Source: Baffinella frigidus (Eukaryota; Cryptophyceae; Cryptomonadales; Baffinellaceae). From it: DNA of 14,384 bases. Positions 7,767 to 14,384 of the stretch are shown here, piece by piece. A model generated the notes under the pieces. That model was given only the letters and a program-made list of their open reading frames with translations. It did no database searches and had not been told where the DNA came from. The first letter of the stretch is position 1. Each line of letters opens with the position of its first letter. Location of the stretch: positions 1,012,233-1,026,616 of the forward strand of contig MU646364.1 in assembly GCA_026770585.1 (NCBI GenBank). Direction: 5' to 3'. Position numbers and translations under genes: made by a program.

Positions 7767-8773
7767 TACCTACCCCAAACCCTCAACCCTCAACCCTAAA
7801 TCCCAAACCCCAAACCTCAAACCCTCATTCCTCAAACCCTTATCCATCACCCTCAAAACCTGAACTCAAAACCATAGTCAAACCAACAAATGAACCCTAA
7901 ACCCTGAACCCTAAACCCTAAAACCTAAACCCTCAAGCCTAAACCCCAAACCCTGAGACCTACACCCTGACTTTTAAACTCTGAGCCCAAATCCCTGAAT
8001 TCTGGACCTTAAACCCTGAAACACAAATCCTAAACCCTTGACACCAATCCCAAGACCCTGAACCTTAAACCCTAAACCCTAAACCCAAAACACTGTCCCC
8101 AAAACCTTGAAACCCGAAACCCTGCAAACTGAACGCCACACTCTAAAACTTAAACCTTGAATCCTGACACCCTCAACCATAAACATTTAACCTTTCACCT
8201 TAAACACTCAACCTTGACCCCAACCCCTAAACTCTACACCATACACTCGAATCCCTAACCTCAAACGGTACATGTAAACACCAAACCCTAAACCCTAAAC
8301 CCCAATTCCTCAAACTTAAATCCTGAAACCTGTTCCCTGAAACCTTTGTCCCTAGACCCTAAATCCGGAATTTCAAACAATAGCCCCACGCCGGTTTCAC
8401 TTCCTGAACCCTAAACTTTAAATCCCCAAACCCTAATCCCTAATCCCCAAACTCTAAACTCTAAACCCCAAACCCCAAACCGTAAATACTAAACCCTCAA
8501 CTACAATCCTCAAACCTTGAAACCCAAACCATAAGCTTTTGACTTTAAACTCTAGACCCTTGAACGTGAACCCGGCACCCCTAAACTTTTAACAATAAAA
8601 CCTTATTCCTATCACCTCAACCATAAACCATGAAACCTTCAGGGGCTAGAACCCCTGAACCCTGAACCCTGAACCCTGAACCCTGAACCCTGAATTCTGA
8701 ACCCTGAACCCAGAACCCTAAACCCTCAACCCTCAACCCTAAACCCTAAACCCTTAAGACTAAACCCTGAACC

Positions 8774-8805
<32 letters not shown>

Positions 8806-9100
8806 ACCTCAAACCCTAATTCTTCGAATCCTTTCCCCTAGACCCTAAATCTTTAACTCAAAACCTTTTCCTCAAACTTGGTGTACTCTCTAAACCCTGA
8901 AACCTACTGAACCCTAATCCCTGAATTCTAAACCCAAAACCATAAACCCTAAACCATAAACCCTGAGCCCAAATTTCCAAATTCAAAACCTTAAATTCTG
9001 CAACTTAAACTCTAACTCTTTTGCTCCAAACCCTGAACCCTAAACCCTAAACCCTTAGCCCAAACCCTAAACCCTAAACCCTCAACCCAAAACCGAAACC
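7767..9100 (+). repeat. Degenerate CCCTAAA-oriented telomere-like array
   Basis: The orientation switches at GGTACC (7765-7770); from there to about 9100 the C-rich strand lies on plus. Variants such as CCCTGAA, CCCTCAA and CCCCAAA are common and locally homogenised (for example repeated CCCTGAA at 8656-8710 and CCCTCAA at 8770-8805). No gene is visible. Confidence 0.85.
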
Positions 9101-9444
9101 CTGGAGGTCGCAAGTGAGGAGGAGATTGCAAGTCAAGAGGGCATAAGGGAGAGCATCACACCATCTTACGGCTGCATACAACAAAAAAGATACACGTCAC
9201 TGAGCAACACGCTGCTTTCCAATGCAGCCTCGCTTAGGGTTCTTCAACTCTTTCACACGTTTGCATCATTGGAGTTATTGAACGTAGTACGGCAGCGTGA
9301 CGGAGACGCCGCCTGCGGTAGACCATGGCGCTGTTCCGACGCCTCCGGCCCGTCTCAGAGAGAGAGAGAGCGTTTGCGAAATGTTTGCTTTTGTTTCCAC
9401 CGCGCCCTTCTACGCTCGTATTTCGCCTGAACCAAGGGGCCTAA
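9101..9444 (+). repeat. Subtelomere-type repeat, copy 1 (about 340 bp)
   Basis: Matches 10211-10579 along most of its length, for example CTGGAG(G/A)TCG at the start, CGCCTCCGGCCCGTCTCAGA, then a GA-rich run, and GAACCAAGGGGCCTAA at the end. It lacks about 70 bp that copy 2 has around 10345-10400. Telomere-like DNA flanks it on both sides. Confidence 0.8.
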
Positions 9445-9830
9445 AAATTGGTCCCTGAAACCCTTGACCTTAAAACCCTAGACCCTCGAACGCACACCCG
9501 AAACCCCTGAACTCTAAACACTAAAACCTTAACTTTAAACCCTCAACCCTCAAGACTATCCCTAAACCTCAAACCCTAAACCTGAAACCCTCATTCCTCG
9601 AATCCTTTGCCCTGGACCCTAAATCCTTAACTCAAAACCATGTCCCCAAACCTGGTTCACTCCCTAAACCCTGAAACCTATTGAACCCTAATTCCTGAAT
9701 TTTAACCCCTAAACCCTACAGCCTGAGCCCAAACCCCTCAATTCGAACCCTTAAACTTTCGCTCTCAACCCTGAACCCTAAACCCTAAACCATCAACTCT
9801 AAAAACCAAACCCTAAACACTTAACCCTAA
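9445..9830 (+). repeat. Degenerate CCCTAAA-oriented telomere-like array
   Basis: Continues the C-rich orientation seen before 9100. Part of it (about 9575-9680, with AATCCTTTGCCCTGGACCCT and CTGGTTCACTCCCTAAACC) resembles 8820-8900 and 5905-5940, so blocks of array with the same sequence variants have been duplicated. Confidence 0.85.
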
Positions 9831-10196
9831 AGCCGTTTTTTTGAGCGGCCTGATCCAAATAACCTGTCGAAAGGGCCATCTTAACCCTAATTTTTTTTCG
9901 ATATTTTCCCCCAGGTTCCAGGCGCGGGGGGGATGGGGGGTGAGGGTCAGTTGAGGTGCGGGGAGTGGGGGGGGCGCCATGCGGTGCAGCGTGGGCTGAA
10001 AAAAATGTGGAAAAATATTTTTGATCCTTGTACAGCAAAAAGACTTAAAATTGTAGTGGGCCCTTACAATTTCAAGTCTTTTTACAGATCGTTTCCGGCC
10101 ATTCAAAATTTTGGGCCTAAGGGAATGTAAGGATCTCCAGCCATTTTTTTTTTTTGAGGTGGCCCTTTTCAGACCAGCCCGCTCAAAAATCCGGCT
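9831..10196. mobile_element. 366-bp terminal-inverted-repeat element
   Basis: The ends are imperfect inverted repeats about 45 bp long. The left reads AGCCGTTTTTTTGAGCGG and the reverse complement of the right end reads AGCCGGATTTTTGAGCGGGC; both are followed by an AAAGGGCCA motif. Inside is a nested inverted pair (GATCCTTGTACA at 10023 against TGTAAGGATC at 10127) surrounding a strong hairpin: 10037-10055 pairs with 10065-10083 with one mismatch. There is no coding potential, so it is non-autonomous. It sits in telomere-like DNA (CCCTAA on the left, CTGAACCCTCAA on the right). Confidence 0.7.
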
Positions 10197-10210
10197 CTGA
10201 ACCCTCAACT

Positions 10211-10579
10211 CTGGAGATCGCATGTCAGGATGTCGCAAGGCAAGAGGGGATAAGGGAGAGTATCACGGGATCCAAGGGCTTCCACATGCAGCCTGTTCAG
10301 AAGGGGTTCTTCAACTTTGTCACATTCGCTTATGGAGCTTATGGAGCTTTAATGAACGCCTATGTTGGGAGCTCGAAGAACCTGAAGGACCTAAAGGCAT
10401 CATTGGAGTCATTGACCACAGCACGGCAGCATGACGGAGACGCCGCCTGCGATCGTCTATTCCGACGCCTCCGGCCCGTCTCAGATAGAGCGAGAGAGCG
10501 AGCGGGCGAGAGAGAGCGTTTGCGGAAGGGTTGCTTTCTCCACCGCGCCCTGCTGCCTCGCCTGAACCAAGGGGCCTAA
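10211..10579 (+). repeat. Subtelomere-type repeat, copy 2
   Basis: The longer partner of 9101-9444. It contains CCTATGTTGGGAGCTCGAAG (10360-10379) shared with the 125-bp repeats. One plus frame stays open across it and includes AYVGSSKNLKDLK, also found in frame in the 125-bp repeat. This hints at a lost ORF, but I cannot name a family. A GA microsatellite lies at about 10485-10515. Confidence 0.75.
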
Positions 10580-10979
10580 CAATACCTTTTTGCCCGGACA
10601 AGAGAGAGAAAAGCTCTTTCTTGAACGGACATGAAGGCGCGACAGCGTCAAGCTTCACCAGGGGGTACGAAAGGTTGGGCTCGAGCCCCGAACCAAGCGT
10701 TGAAATAAACCCTTGAATTTTGTGGCCGTTACGATAAGGTCAAGATAAGTTTAAGATGAGGTTTAGGTGACTTCCTTGTTTTTAAGAGAGCTCAAACTAA
10801 AACATTCTAAATGACATTACAGCAATTTTTAGCGAAATTTCGGCTAAATTTGGCGACTGAATTCAAGATAAGAGAGTCGCGACGATTCGCCCGGCGAAGA
10901 GACGCCGGCTCTTCCCGATAGTAAATAAAACCGAAGAACTCACCCTGAAATTCGCAAACGGCTACCCCCCAGCGTGAGC
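10580..10979 (+). promoter_or_regulatory. Upstream region of the RWP-RK gene
   Basis: No gene is visible in these 400 bp. It is AT-richer than the coding region that follows, so the promoter and leader are probably here. There are AATAAA motifs at about 10706 and 10924, a palindrome GGGCTCGAGCCC at about 10677, and repeated AAGATAAG/AAGATGAG near 10742-10760. None can be assigned a role with confidence. Confidence 0.35.
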
Positions 10980-12074
10980 ATGGCTCCCAGCACGGAGCTC
11001 ACCATGGAAGAGCTCTCCGACTACTTCCACCTCCCCGAGAAGCAGGTCGCGGCCAAGATGGGCATGTGCTTGACGTCTCTGAAGAAGATCTGCAGGAGCC
11101 ATGGGATCACCCGCTGGCCCTTTCGCAAACTCAAGAGCCTCGAGCGCACCATGAAGAAGATGAACGAGGACTCGCAGCAAATAGGCGCCATGACCACCGC
11201 GCCCTCCGCCTCGCTGGTCATCGCGTCGCCGTCACCCTCCCCAGTGCAGCCAGCGCACAAGCACTCAAACCACGGCGAGACGTCGACCATCTCCAAGTCG
11301 AACCGTCTCTCCAACTTCGAATTCCAGCCAGCGCAGAATCACTCCAACTACGGCGAGGCGTCGGCCATCTCGACGAAGTCGAACCGTCTCTCCGACTTCG
11401 AGGCTGATGACTCCTGGCCGTGTTGTACTGTGAGCGGGGCTGACATGCGCCAGCTGGTGGTCAAGAACTGGAGCACCTTCTGGACGGTCCAGAACATGCG
11501 GAACCACCTCCTGACGGCTCTCGGCGGCTTCGCTCTCCGATTCTCCGAGGACGGCTGCCGTGCCTACCTCGAGTTCGGCAGCTCTCTGGCGGCCGTCCAG
11601 GCGCGCACTGTATGCGAGCAGGCGTGCGACATGCTTCGTGATCGCATGGAGGCTTCCGCCCCGGTGATGGAGGCGGTCACGGTCACGACGATTCTCGCGC
11701 AGCAGGAGGCGCCGGCGCAGGAGGAATCGCTTGACTCGTGGAGGGCATCCGCGGGTGACGCCCAGGCCCCGCAAGAGGCCATGGCGCCGCAGAGCGTCAA
11801 CACGCTGCAGTACGTGCATGGCGACCTCATCGCGCAGATCGGCGGCGACGCGCCGCACTCGACGATGCGCCCCGACACGCGGTCGTCGTGGCCCAACCAG
11901 CACGCGGTTTGGGCTCCTCCGTCGACCGTGACCCACGCGCTCGCGCCGCCTTCCAGCATGGTGCAAGCGCCCGCCTCGGGCGGCGTCGTTGACCCGAGCT
12001 CCAGCTGCTCCTCGCACTCGGTGCATTCCGGTTCCTGGTCGCCGCACTGGGTGCCTACGTTCGTGAGCTGCTAG
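10980..12074 (+). CDS. RWP-RK domain transcription factor
   Basis: A single exon encodes 364 aa, starting at ATG 10980 in good context (A at -3, G at +4). Residues about 6-58 form an RWP-RK DNA-binding domain: LTMEELSDYFHLPEKQVAAK, then a helix with SLKKICRSHGITRWPFRKLK. The signature RWPFRK lies at 45-50. A direct repeat follows: residues 90-115 and 116-142 share QPA-HSN-GE-S-IS-KSNRLS-FE, low in hydrophobics. A second globular-looking region (about 155-223, with WSTFWTVQNMRNHLLTALGG and FSEDGCRAYLEFGSSLAAVQ) may be a family-specific domain. The C-terminus is Ala/Ser/Pro-rich and disordered. In plants and green algae RWP-RK proteins (NIN/NLP, RKD, MID) control nitrate response and gamete or egg identity. 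The lack of an NLP-type sensor or PB1 domain makes this more RKD-like in architecture. Targets are unknown. There is no nearby functional partner. Confidence 0.92.
   Translation: MAPSTELTMEELSDYFHLPEKQVAAKMGMCLTSLKKICRSHGITRWPFRKLKSLERTMKKMNEDSQQIGAMTTAPSASLVIASPSPSPVQPAHKHSNHGETSTISKSNRLSNFEFQPAQNHSNYGEASAISTKSNRLSDFEADDSWPCCTVSGADMRQLVVKNWSTFWTVQNMRNHLLTALGGFALRFSEDGCRAYLEFGSSLAAVQARTVCEQACDMLRDRMEASAPVMEAVTVTTILAQQEAPAQEESLDSWRASAGDAQAPQEAMAPQSVNTLQYVHGDLIAQIGGDAPHSTMRPDTRSSWPNQHAVWAPPSTVTHALAPPSSMVQAPASGGVVDPSSSCSSHSVHSGSWSPHWVPTFVSC
11247..11405 (+). repeat. In-frame tandem duplication within the RWP-RK gene
   Basis: Two adjacent coding units of 78 and 81 bp (11247-11324 and 11325-11405) encode similar peptides. 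The second has one extra codon (Thr132). The nucleotide similarity is high, for example AAGTCGAACCGTCTCTCC in both, so the duplication is fairly recent. Confidence 0.85.
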
Positions 12075-12105
12075 AGGTGGTGGGCGTAGATGCATCCGCG
12101 CGACA

Positions 12106-12116
12106 GGACTCGAACC
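12106..12116 (-). promoter_or_regulatory. Perfect RNA polymerase III B-box match
   Basis: On the minus strand GGTTCGAGTCC matches the B-box consensus GGTTCGANTCC. It sits in a T-arm-like hairpin (ACAGG-loop-CCTGT) extended by GC-rich stems. No matching acceptor 5' strand, D-arm or A box is visible upstream, so it is not an intact tRNA. It could be a tRNA-derived SINE remnant or chance. It lies in the 3' leader of the RWP-RK gene. Confidence 0.35.
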
Positions 12117-12214
12117 CTGTAGGTCGCGCGTAGCGTAGGTACACTTCGTGGGTGCTGCATGTAGGCAGCGTGAGGGTCAGGAATGAACAGAGGTGCGACG
12201 GTGAAGCTGACATG

Positions 12215-12220
12215 AATAAA
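12215..12220 (+). promoter_or_regulatory. Polyadenylation signal of the RWP-RK gene
   Basis: AATAAA about 140 bases after the stop codon, just before the mobile element at 12259. Confidence 0.45.
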
Positions 12221-12258
12221 CTTCAGAACTGTTCTTCTGCTCCTGCGCCGTGCTTCTC

Positions 12259-12550
12259 TACAGGGATATCCGGGTTGCACGAACCCAGAACTTAAGAACC
12301 TGCACCGGATTTGGGGCCGGCGTGTTTTTAATTTACTACCAGAGCGTTTACTAAATCTCGCGTTAGTCCACCCCGAAGTACTAATTTAAGAACACATACA
12401 CCAACCGAGGCTCGACCAAGGGTGTTTCTTATCCTTCAAGTGCCCATAGGGTGAATATTCACTCTAACTCACACTAGGCAGGTCCTTGGGCCTTACCGTA
12501 GGGCGAATGGGCCTACTGGGCACTTGAGGGATAGCCCGGATATCCATGTA
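12259..12550. mobile_element. 292-bp nested foldback element
   Basis: The ends TACAGGGATATCCGGG (12259-12274) and CCCGGATATCCATGTA (12535-12550) are inverted repeats with one mismatch. The left half contains the same internal sequence as the element at 6804-7010 (AGAACTTAAGAAC, TTTTTAATTTACTACCAGAG, AGTACTAATTTAAG). The right part contains a second inverted pair, CCTTCAAGTGCCCATAGG (12433-12450) against CCTACTGGGCACTTGAGGG (12512-12530). It appears to be a composite or an element with a second element inserted. No coding sequence. Confidence 0.7.
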
Positions 12551-12552
12551 GG

Positions 12553-12590
12553 GGATATCCCTTGTTGTAAGGTATATCCCTTGTTGTAGG
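12553..12590 (+). repeat. Short tandem repeat
   Basis: Two copies of about 19 bp sharing TATCCCTTGTTGTA directly after the foldback element. Confidence 0.7.
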
Positions 12591-12644
12591 GGGACAGCGG
12601 TCGGAGACCCAGAGGCGTCTCGGGGCAGGTGCTCCTCCTGTTTC

Positions 12645-12756
12645 GGGGTACCTCGTCCACACGAGAACGCCCCCCCCTGGGACTATCGCAGGGCCCTAGG
12701 CATAGTCCTACTGTAGGCTCCTAGGGGAACGTGTTTTCTTATGAGCGAGGTACCCC
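12645..12756. mobile_element. Small 112-bp inverted-repeat element
   Basis: GGGGTACCTCG (12645-12655) and CGAGGTACCCC (12746-12756) are perfect 11-bp inverted ends. The interior has CCTAGG-centred palindromes (GGGCCCTAGGCATAG, GGCTCCTAGGGG) like the dispersed family at 1038-1160. Short arms make this weaker than the other elements. Confidence 0.45.
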
Positions 12757-13010
12757 TGTAGGGTGCCGGGACCTACGAGTGGCCTTGGAATGCGGGCCAC
12801 GGAATTGAAGAACCCCAAGTAAGACTCCATCTGGAAGCAGATTCTTGCTCGGCGCTCTCGTGTATCCCTTTTGTTGTATGCAAGCCCTAGATGACGTGAT
12901 GCGTGGCATGCAGATCGGCGTTGAGCAAAGGCGATCCGCCACCGCGCACTCTCCCAGACCCCTCTTGACTTGCGACTCCTGGGACCCGTTCCAAGTGTCC
13001 GCCTCTCTCC
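12757..13010. other. Intergenic stretch, no gene seen
   Basis: No recognisable protein or RNA. Short open frames that run through the neighbouring CT microsatellite give only low-complexity Ser/Leu or Arg/Glu peptides. Confidence 0.4.
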
Positions 13011-13011
13011 G

Positions 13012-13090
13012 GGGAGCTCTCTCTCTCCTGCTCTCTCTCTCTCTCTCCCGCTCTCTCTCTCTCGCTCGCTCTCTCTCTCGCTCTCTCTCC
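13012..13090 (+). repeat. CT microsatellite
   Basis: About 80 bp of CT dinucleotide repeats with scattered CCGCT/TCGCT interruptions. Confidence 0.95.
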
Positions 13091-13130
13091 GCGGCCGGTG
13101 CGGAGATGGGCAGGAGCAGGACGGAAGCTC

Positions 13131-13200
13131 CTGGCCTCTCCTGGCCTCTGCAAGCCTGGCCTCTGCAAGCCTGGCCTCTGCATGCCTGGCCTCTGCATGC
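13131..13200 (+). repeat. 15-bp minisatellite
   Basis: Four tandem units from 13141 to 13200: two CTGGCCTCTGCAAGC then two CTGGCCTCTGCATGC, preceded by a partial unit. The unit is a multiple of three, so frames stay open across it, but no surrounding coding sequence supports a gene. Confidence 0.95.
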
Positions 13201-13484
13201 CTCGAGTGGCCGAGGAAGCACCTTCATCCGATCCGGGAGGACTGCGAGATTCAAGGCTTAAGGGCCTACCTGCATTTTAGGACCTGTATCGAGAGTAATA
13301 AAGAAGAAGAAGGACCGCTCGCGCACGACGCGAGCACCTCACAGACCTTCATTGACTCCGGCATGCCCACCATGCGGTCCCTCCCACGCAGCCTACGTGT
13401 CGGCAGGACCTATCACAGGTGCTCACCGCGGTGCTGAAAGTGAGGGAGCGGGAGAGAGAGACGCTCTTAGGTGAGAGGGGCAGA
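13201..13484. other. Intergenic stretch, no gene seen
   Basis: No protein family recognised. An AATAAAGAAGAAGAAGGACC sequence is at about 13297. GA-rich segments resemble those at 13575-13640. Confidence 0.4.
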
Positions 13485-13640
13485 AACGCTCACGCTGAAC
13501 GCTCACGCTGAACGCTCACGCTGAACGCTCACGCTCAACGCTACAACCTTAGAGCCTAGATACCCACGCTCACAGATGAGAGAGAGAGACGCTCACAGGT
13601 GAGAGGCGGAGAGACGATCACAGGTGCGTCCGGATCAGCG
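13485..13640 (+). repeat. 13-bp tandem repeat and related GA-rich units
   Basis: AACGCTCACGCTG is repeated at 13485, 13498 and 13511, with a variant ending in C at 13524 and a partial unit after. The motif GAGAGAGACGCTC-AGGTGAGAGG occurs on both sides (about 13452-13479 and 13580-13606). An exact second copy of the 17-bp CCTTAGAGCCTAGATAC lies at 13547-13563. Confidence 0.9.
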
Positions 13641-13678
13641 TCTCTACCTGGTCTGCCATCTTGACTCCCTCGAAACCT

Positions 13679-14384
13679 GGTTTAGGGTTTAGAGTTTAGG
13701 GTTTGGGTTTAGGGTTTAGAATTTAGGGTTCAGGTTTGAGGGTTTGGGATTTAGGATTTAGGGTTCAGGGTTCAGGGTTCAGGGATTGGGGTTCAGGGTT
13801 CAGGGTTCAGGGTTCAGGGTGCAGAGTTTGGAGATTCGGGTTCAGGGGTTCGGGTTCCGGGTTTCGGGTTCAGGGTTTCGAATTTCGGGTTTCGAATGTA
13901 GTATTCAAGGCTGGGTTTCGGGTTTTGGGTTTAGGGTTTAGGGTTTAGAGTTTAGGGTTTAGGGTTTAGGGTTTGGTTTAGGGTTTAGGGTTTAGGGTTT
14001 AGGGTTTGGGGTGTAGGGTTGAGGGTTGAGGGTTTGGGGTTTAAGGTTTAGTGTTTAGTGTTTAGTGTTTAGTGTTTAGTGTTTAGGGTTTAAGGTTTAG
14101 GGTTTGAGGTTTAGCGTTCAGGGTTCAGGTTTCAGGGTTGAGGGTTTATGATTCAGGATTCAGGGTTAAGGTTTTTGGGAGTTGGATTTAGGGTTTAGGG
14201 TTTAGGGTTTAGGGTTTAGGGTTCGGGGTTCAGGGTTCAGGTTTGAAAGTTGAGGGTTTAGGATTTAGGGTTTAGGGTTTGGGGATTTGAGGGTTTAGGG
14301 TTTAGGGATTGGGGTTCAGGGTTCAGGGTGCAAAGTTTAGAGTTTCGTGTTCAGGAGTTCCGGATTCCGGGTTTCGGGTTCAGG
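13679..14384 (+). repeat. Degenerate TTTAGGG-oriented telomere-like array, runs off the window
   Basis: Over 700 bp of TTTAGGG and variants with perfect stretches at about 13935-14010 and 14190-14220, and locally spread variants (TTTAGTG at about 14048-14085, TTCAGGG at 13760-13820). Frames that stay open here read only monotonous FRVQGSG-type peptides and are artefacts of the repeat. Confidence 0.9.

Noticed and set aside
9831-10196. CRISPR-like or prokaryotic array in the repeat-rich part
   Set aside because: Repeats are not regularly spaced and the window is clearly eukaryotic (spliced genes, telomere-type repeats).
10154-10579. 141-codon plus-strand frame across the second subtelomere-type repeat
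   Set aside because: It begins inside the TIR element and runs into a GA microsatellite; not supported as a present-day gene, noted only as a possible relic frame.
11265-12095. 276-codon minus-strand frame opposite the RWP-RK gene
   Set aside because: Arg-rich shadow frame of a GC-rich coding region; no recognisable motif.
12085-12170. Possible tRNA gene on the minus strand
   Set aside because: Only the T-arm/B box fits; acceptor stem, D-arm and anticodon arm do not form.
12739-13437. Several overlapping long frames on both strands
   Set aside because: They stay open only because of the CT microsatellite and the 15-bp minisatellite; the peptides are low-complexity.
13736-13948. Plus-strand frame reading repeated FRVQGSG-type peptide
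   Set aside because: It is a translation of the heptamer repeat array, which lacks stops in this frame; not a gene.

Overview
The window looks like nuclear DNA from a photosynthetic eukaryote with a red-lineage secondary plastid, such as a haptophyte, pelagophyte or other ochrophyte; I cannot place it more precisely. Three things support this. There is a spliced chlorophyll a/c-type light-harvesting (LHC) gene whose presequence carries the ASAFAP signal/transit junction. Its introns are GT-AG. Long degenerate arrays of the plant/alga-type telomere heptamer TTTAGGG/CCCTAAA are present. The genes are GC-rich and the surrounding DNA is repeat-rich with mixed composition.

Layout. Positions 1-1180 are intergenic, with inverted and tandem repeats. 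Positions 1190-1840 hold a partial copy of the LHC promoter plus exon 1, with no remaining LHC exons. Positions 1841-3060 contain no gene I can support. Positions 3062-4389 (minus strand) hold a complete four-exon LHC gene (217 aa) with a polyadenylation signal. Positions 4390-4819 are a divergent promoter region containing a strong plus-strand intron candidate. Positions 4820-6062 (plus) hold an unrecognised multi-exon coiled-coil gene whose last part is interrupted by a telomere-repeat block flanked by a short duplication. Positions 6043-7465 carry minisatellites, a perfect palindrome and a foldback MITE-like element. Positions 7466-9830 are degenerate telomere-like DNA with one orientation switch near 7767 and an embedded repeat of about 340 bp. 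Positions 9831-10196 hold a terminal-inverted-repeat element, and 10211-10579 a second copy of the 340-bp repeat. Positions 10980-12074 (plus) encode an intronless RWP-RK transcription factor. Positions 12259-13640 hold more foldback elements and mini/microsatellites. From 13679 to the end is another telomere-like array.

The two well-supported genes are a plastid antenna protein and an RWP-RK regulator (a family tied to nitrogen and gametogenesis control). Nothing in the sequence links them functionally. The most unusual features are: (1) a telomere-repeat block inside the coiled-coil gene, flanked by a near-perfect 12-bp duplication that supplies GT and AG ends, so it may be an intron made from telomeric DNA; (2) a head-to-head telomere-like junction resembling a fossil chromosome or end fusion; (3) a duplicated LHC promoter/exon 1 far more similar than its homologous flanking intron, suggesting gene conversion. 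All coordinates, splice sites and comparisons were worked out by eye.
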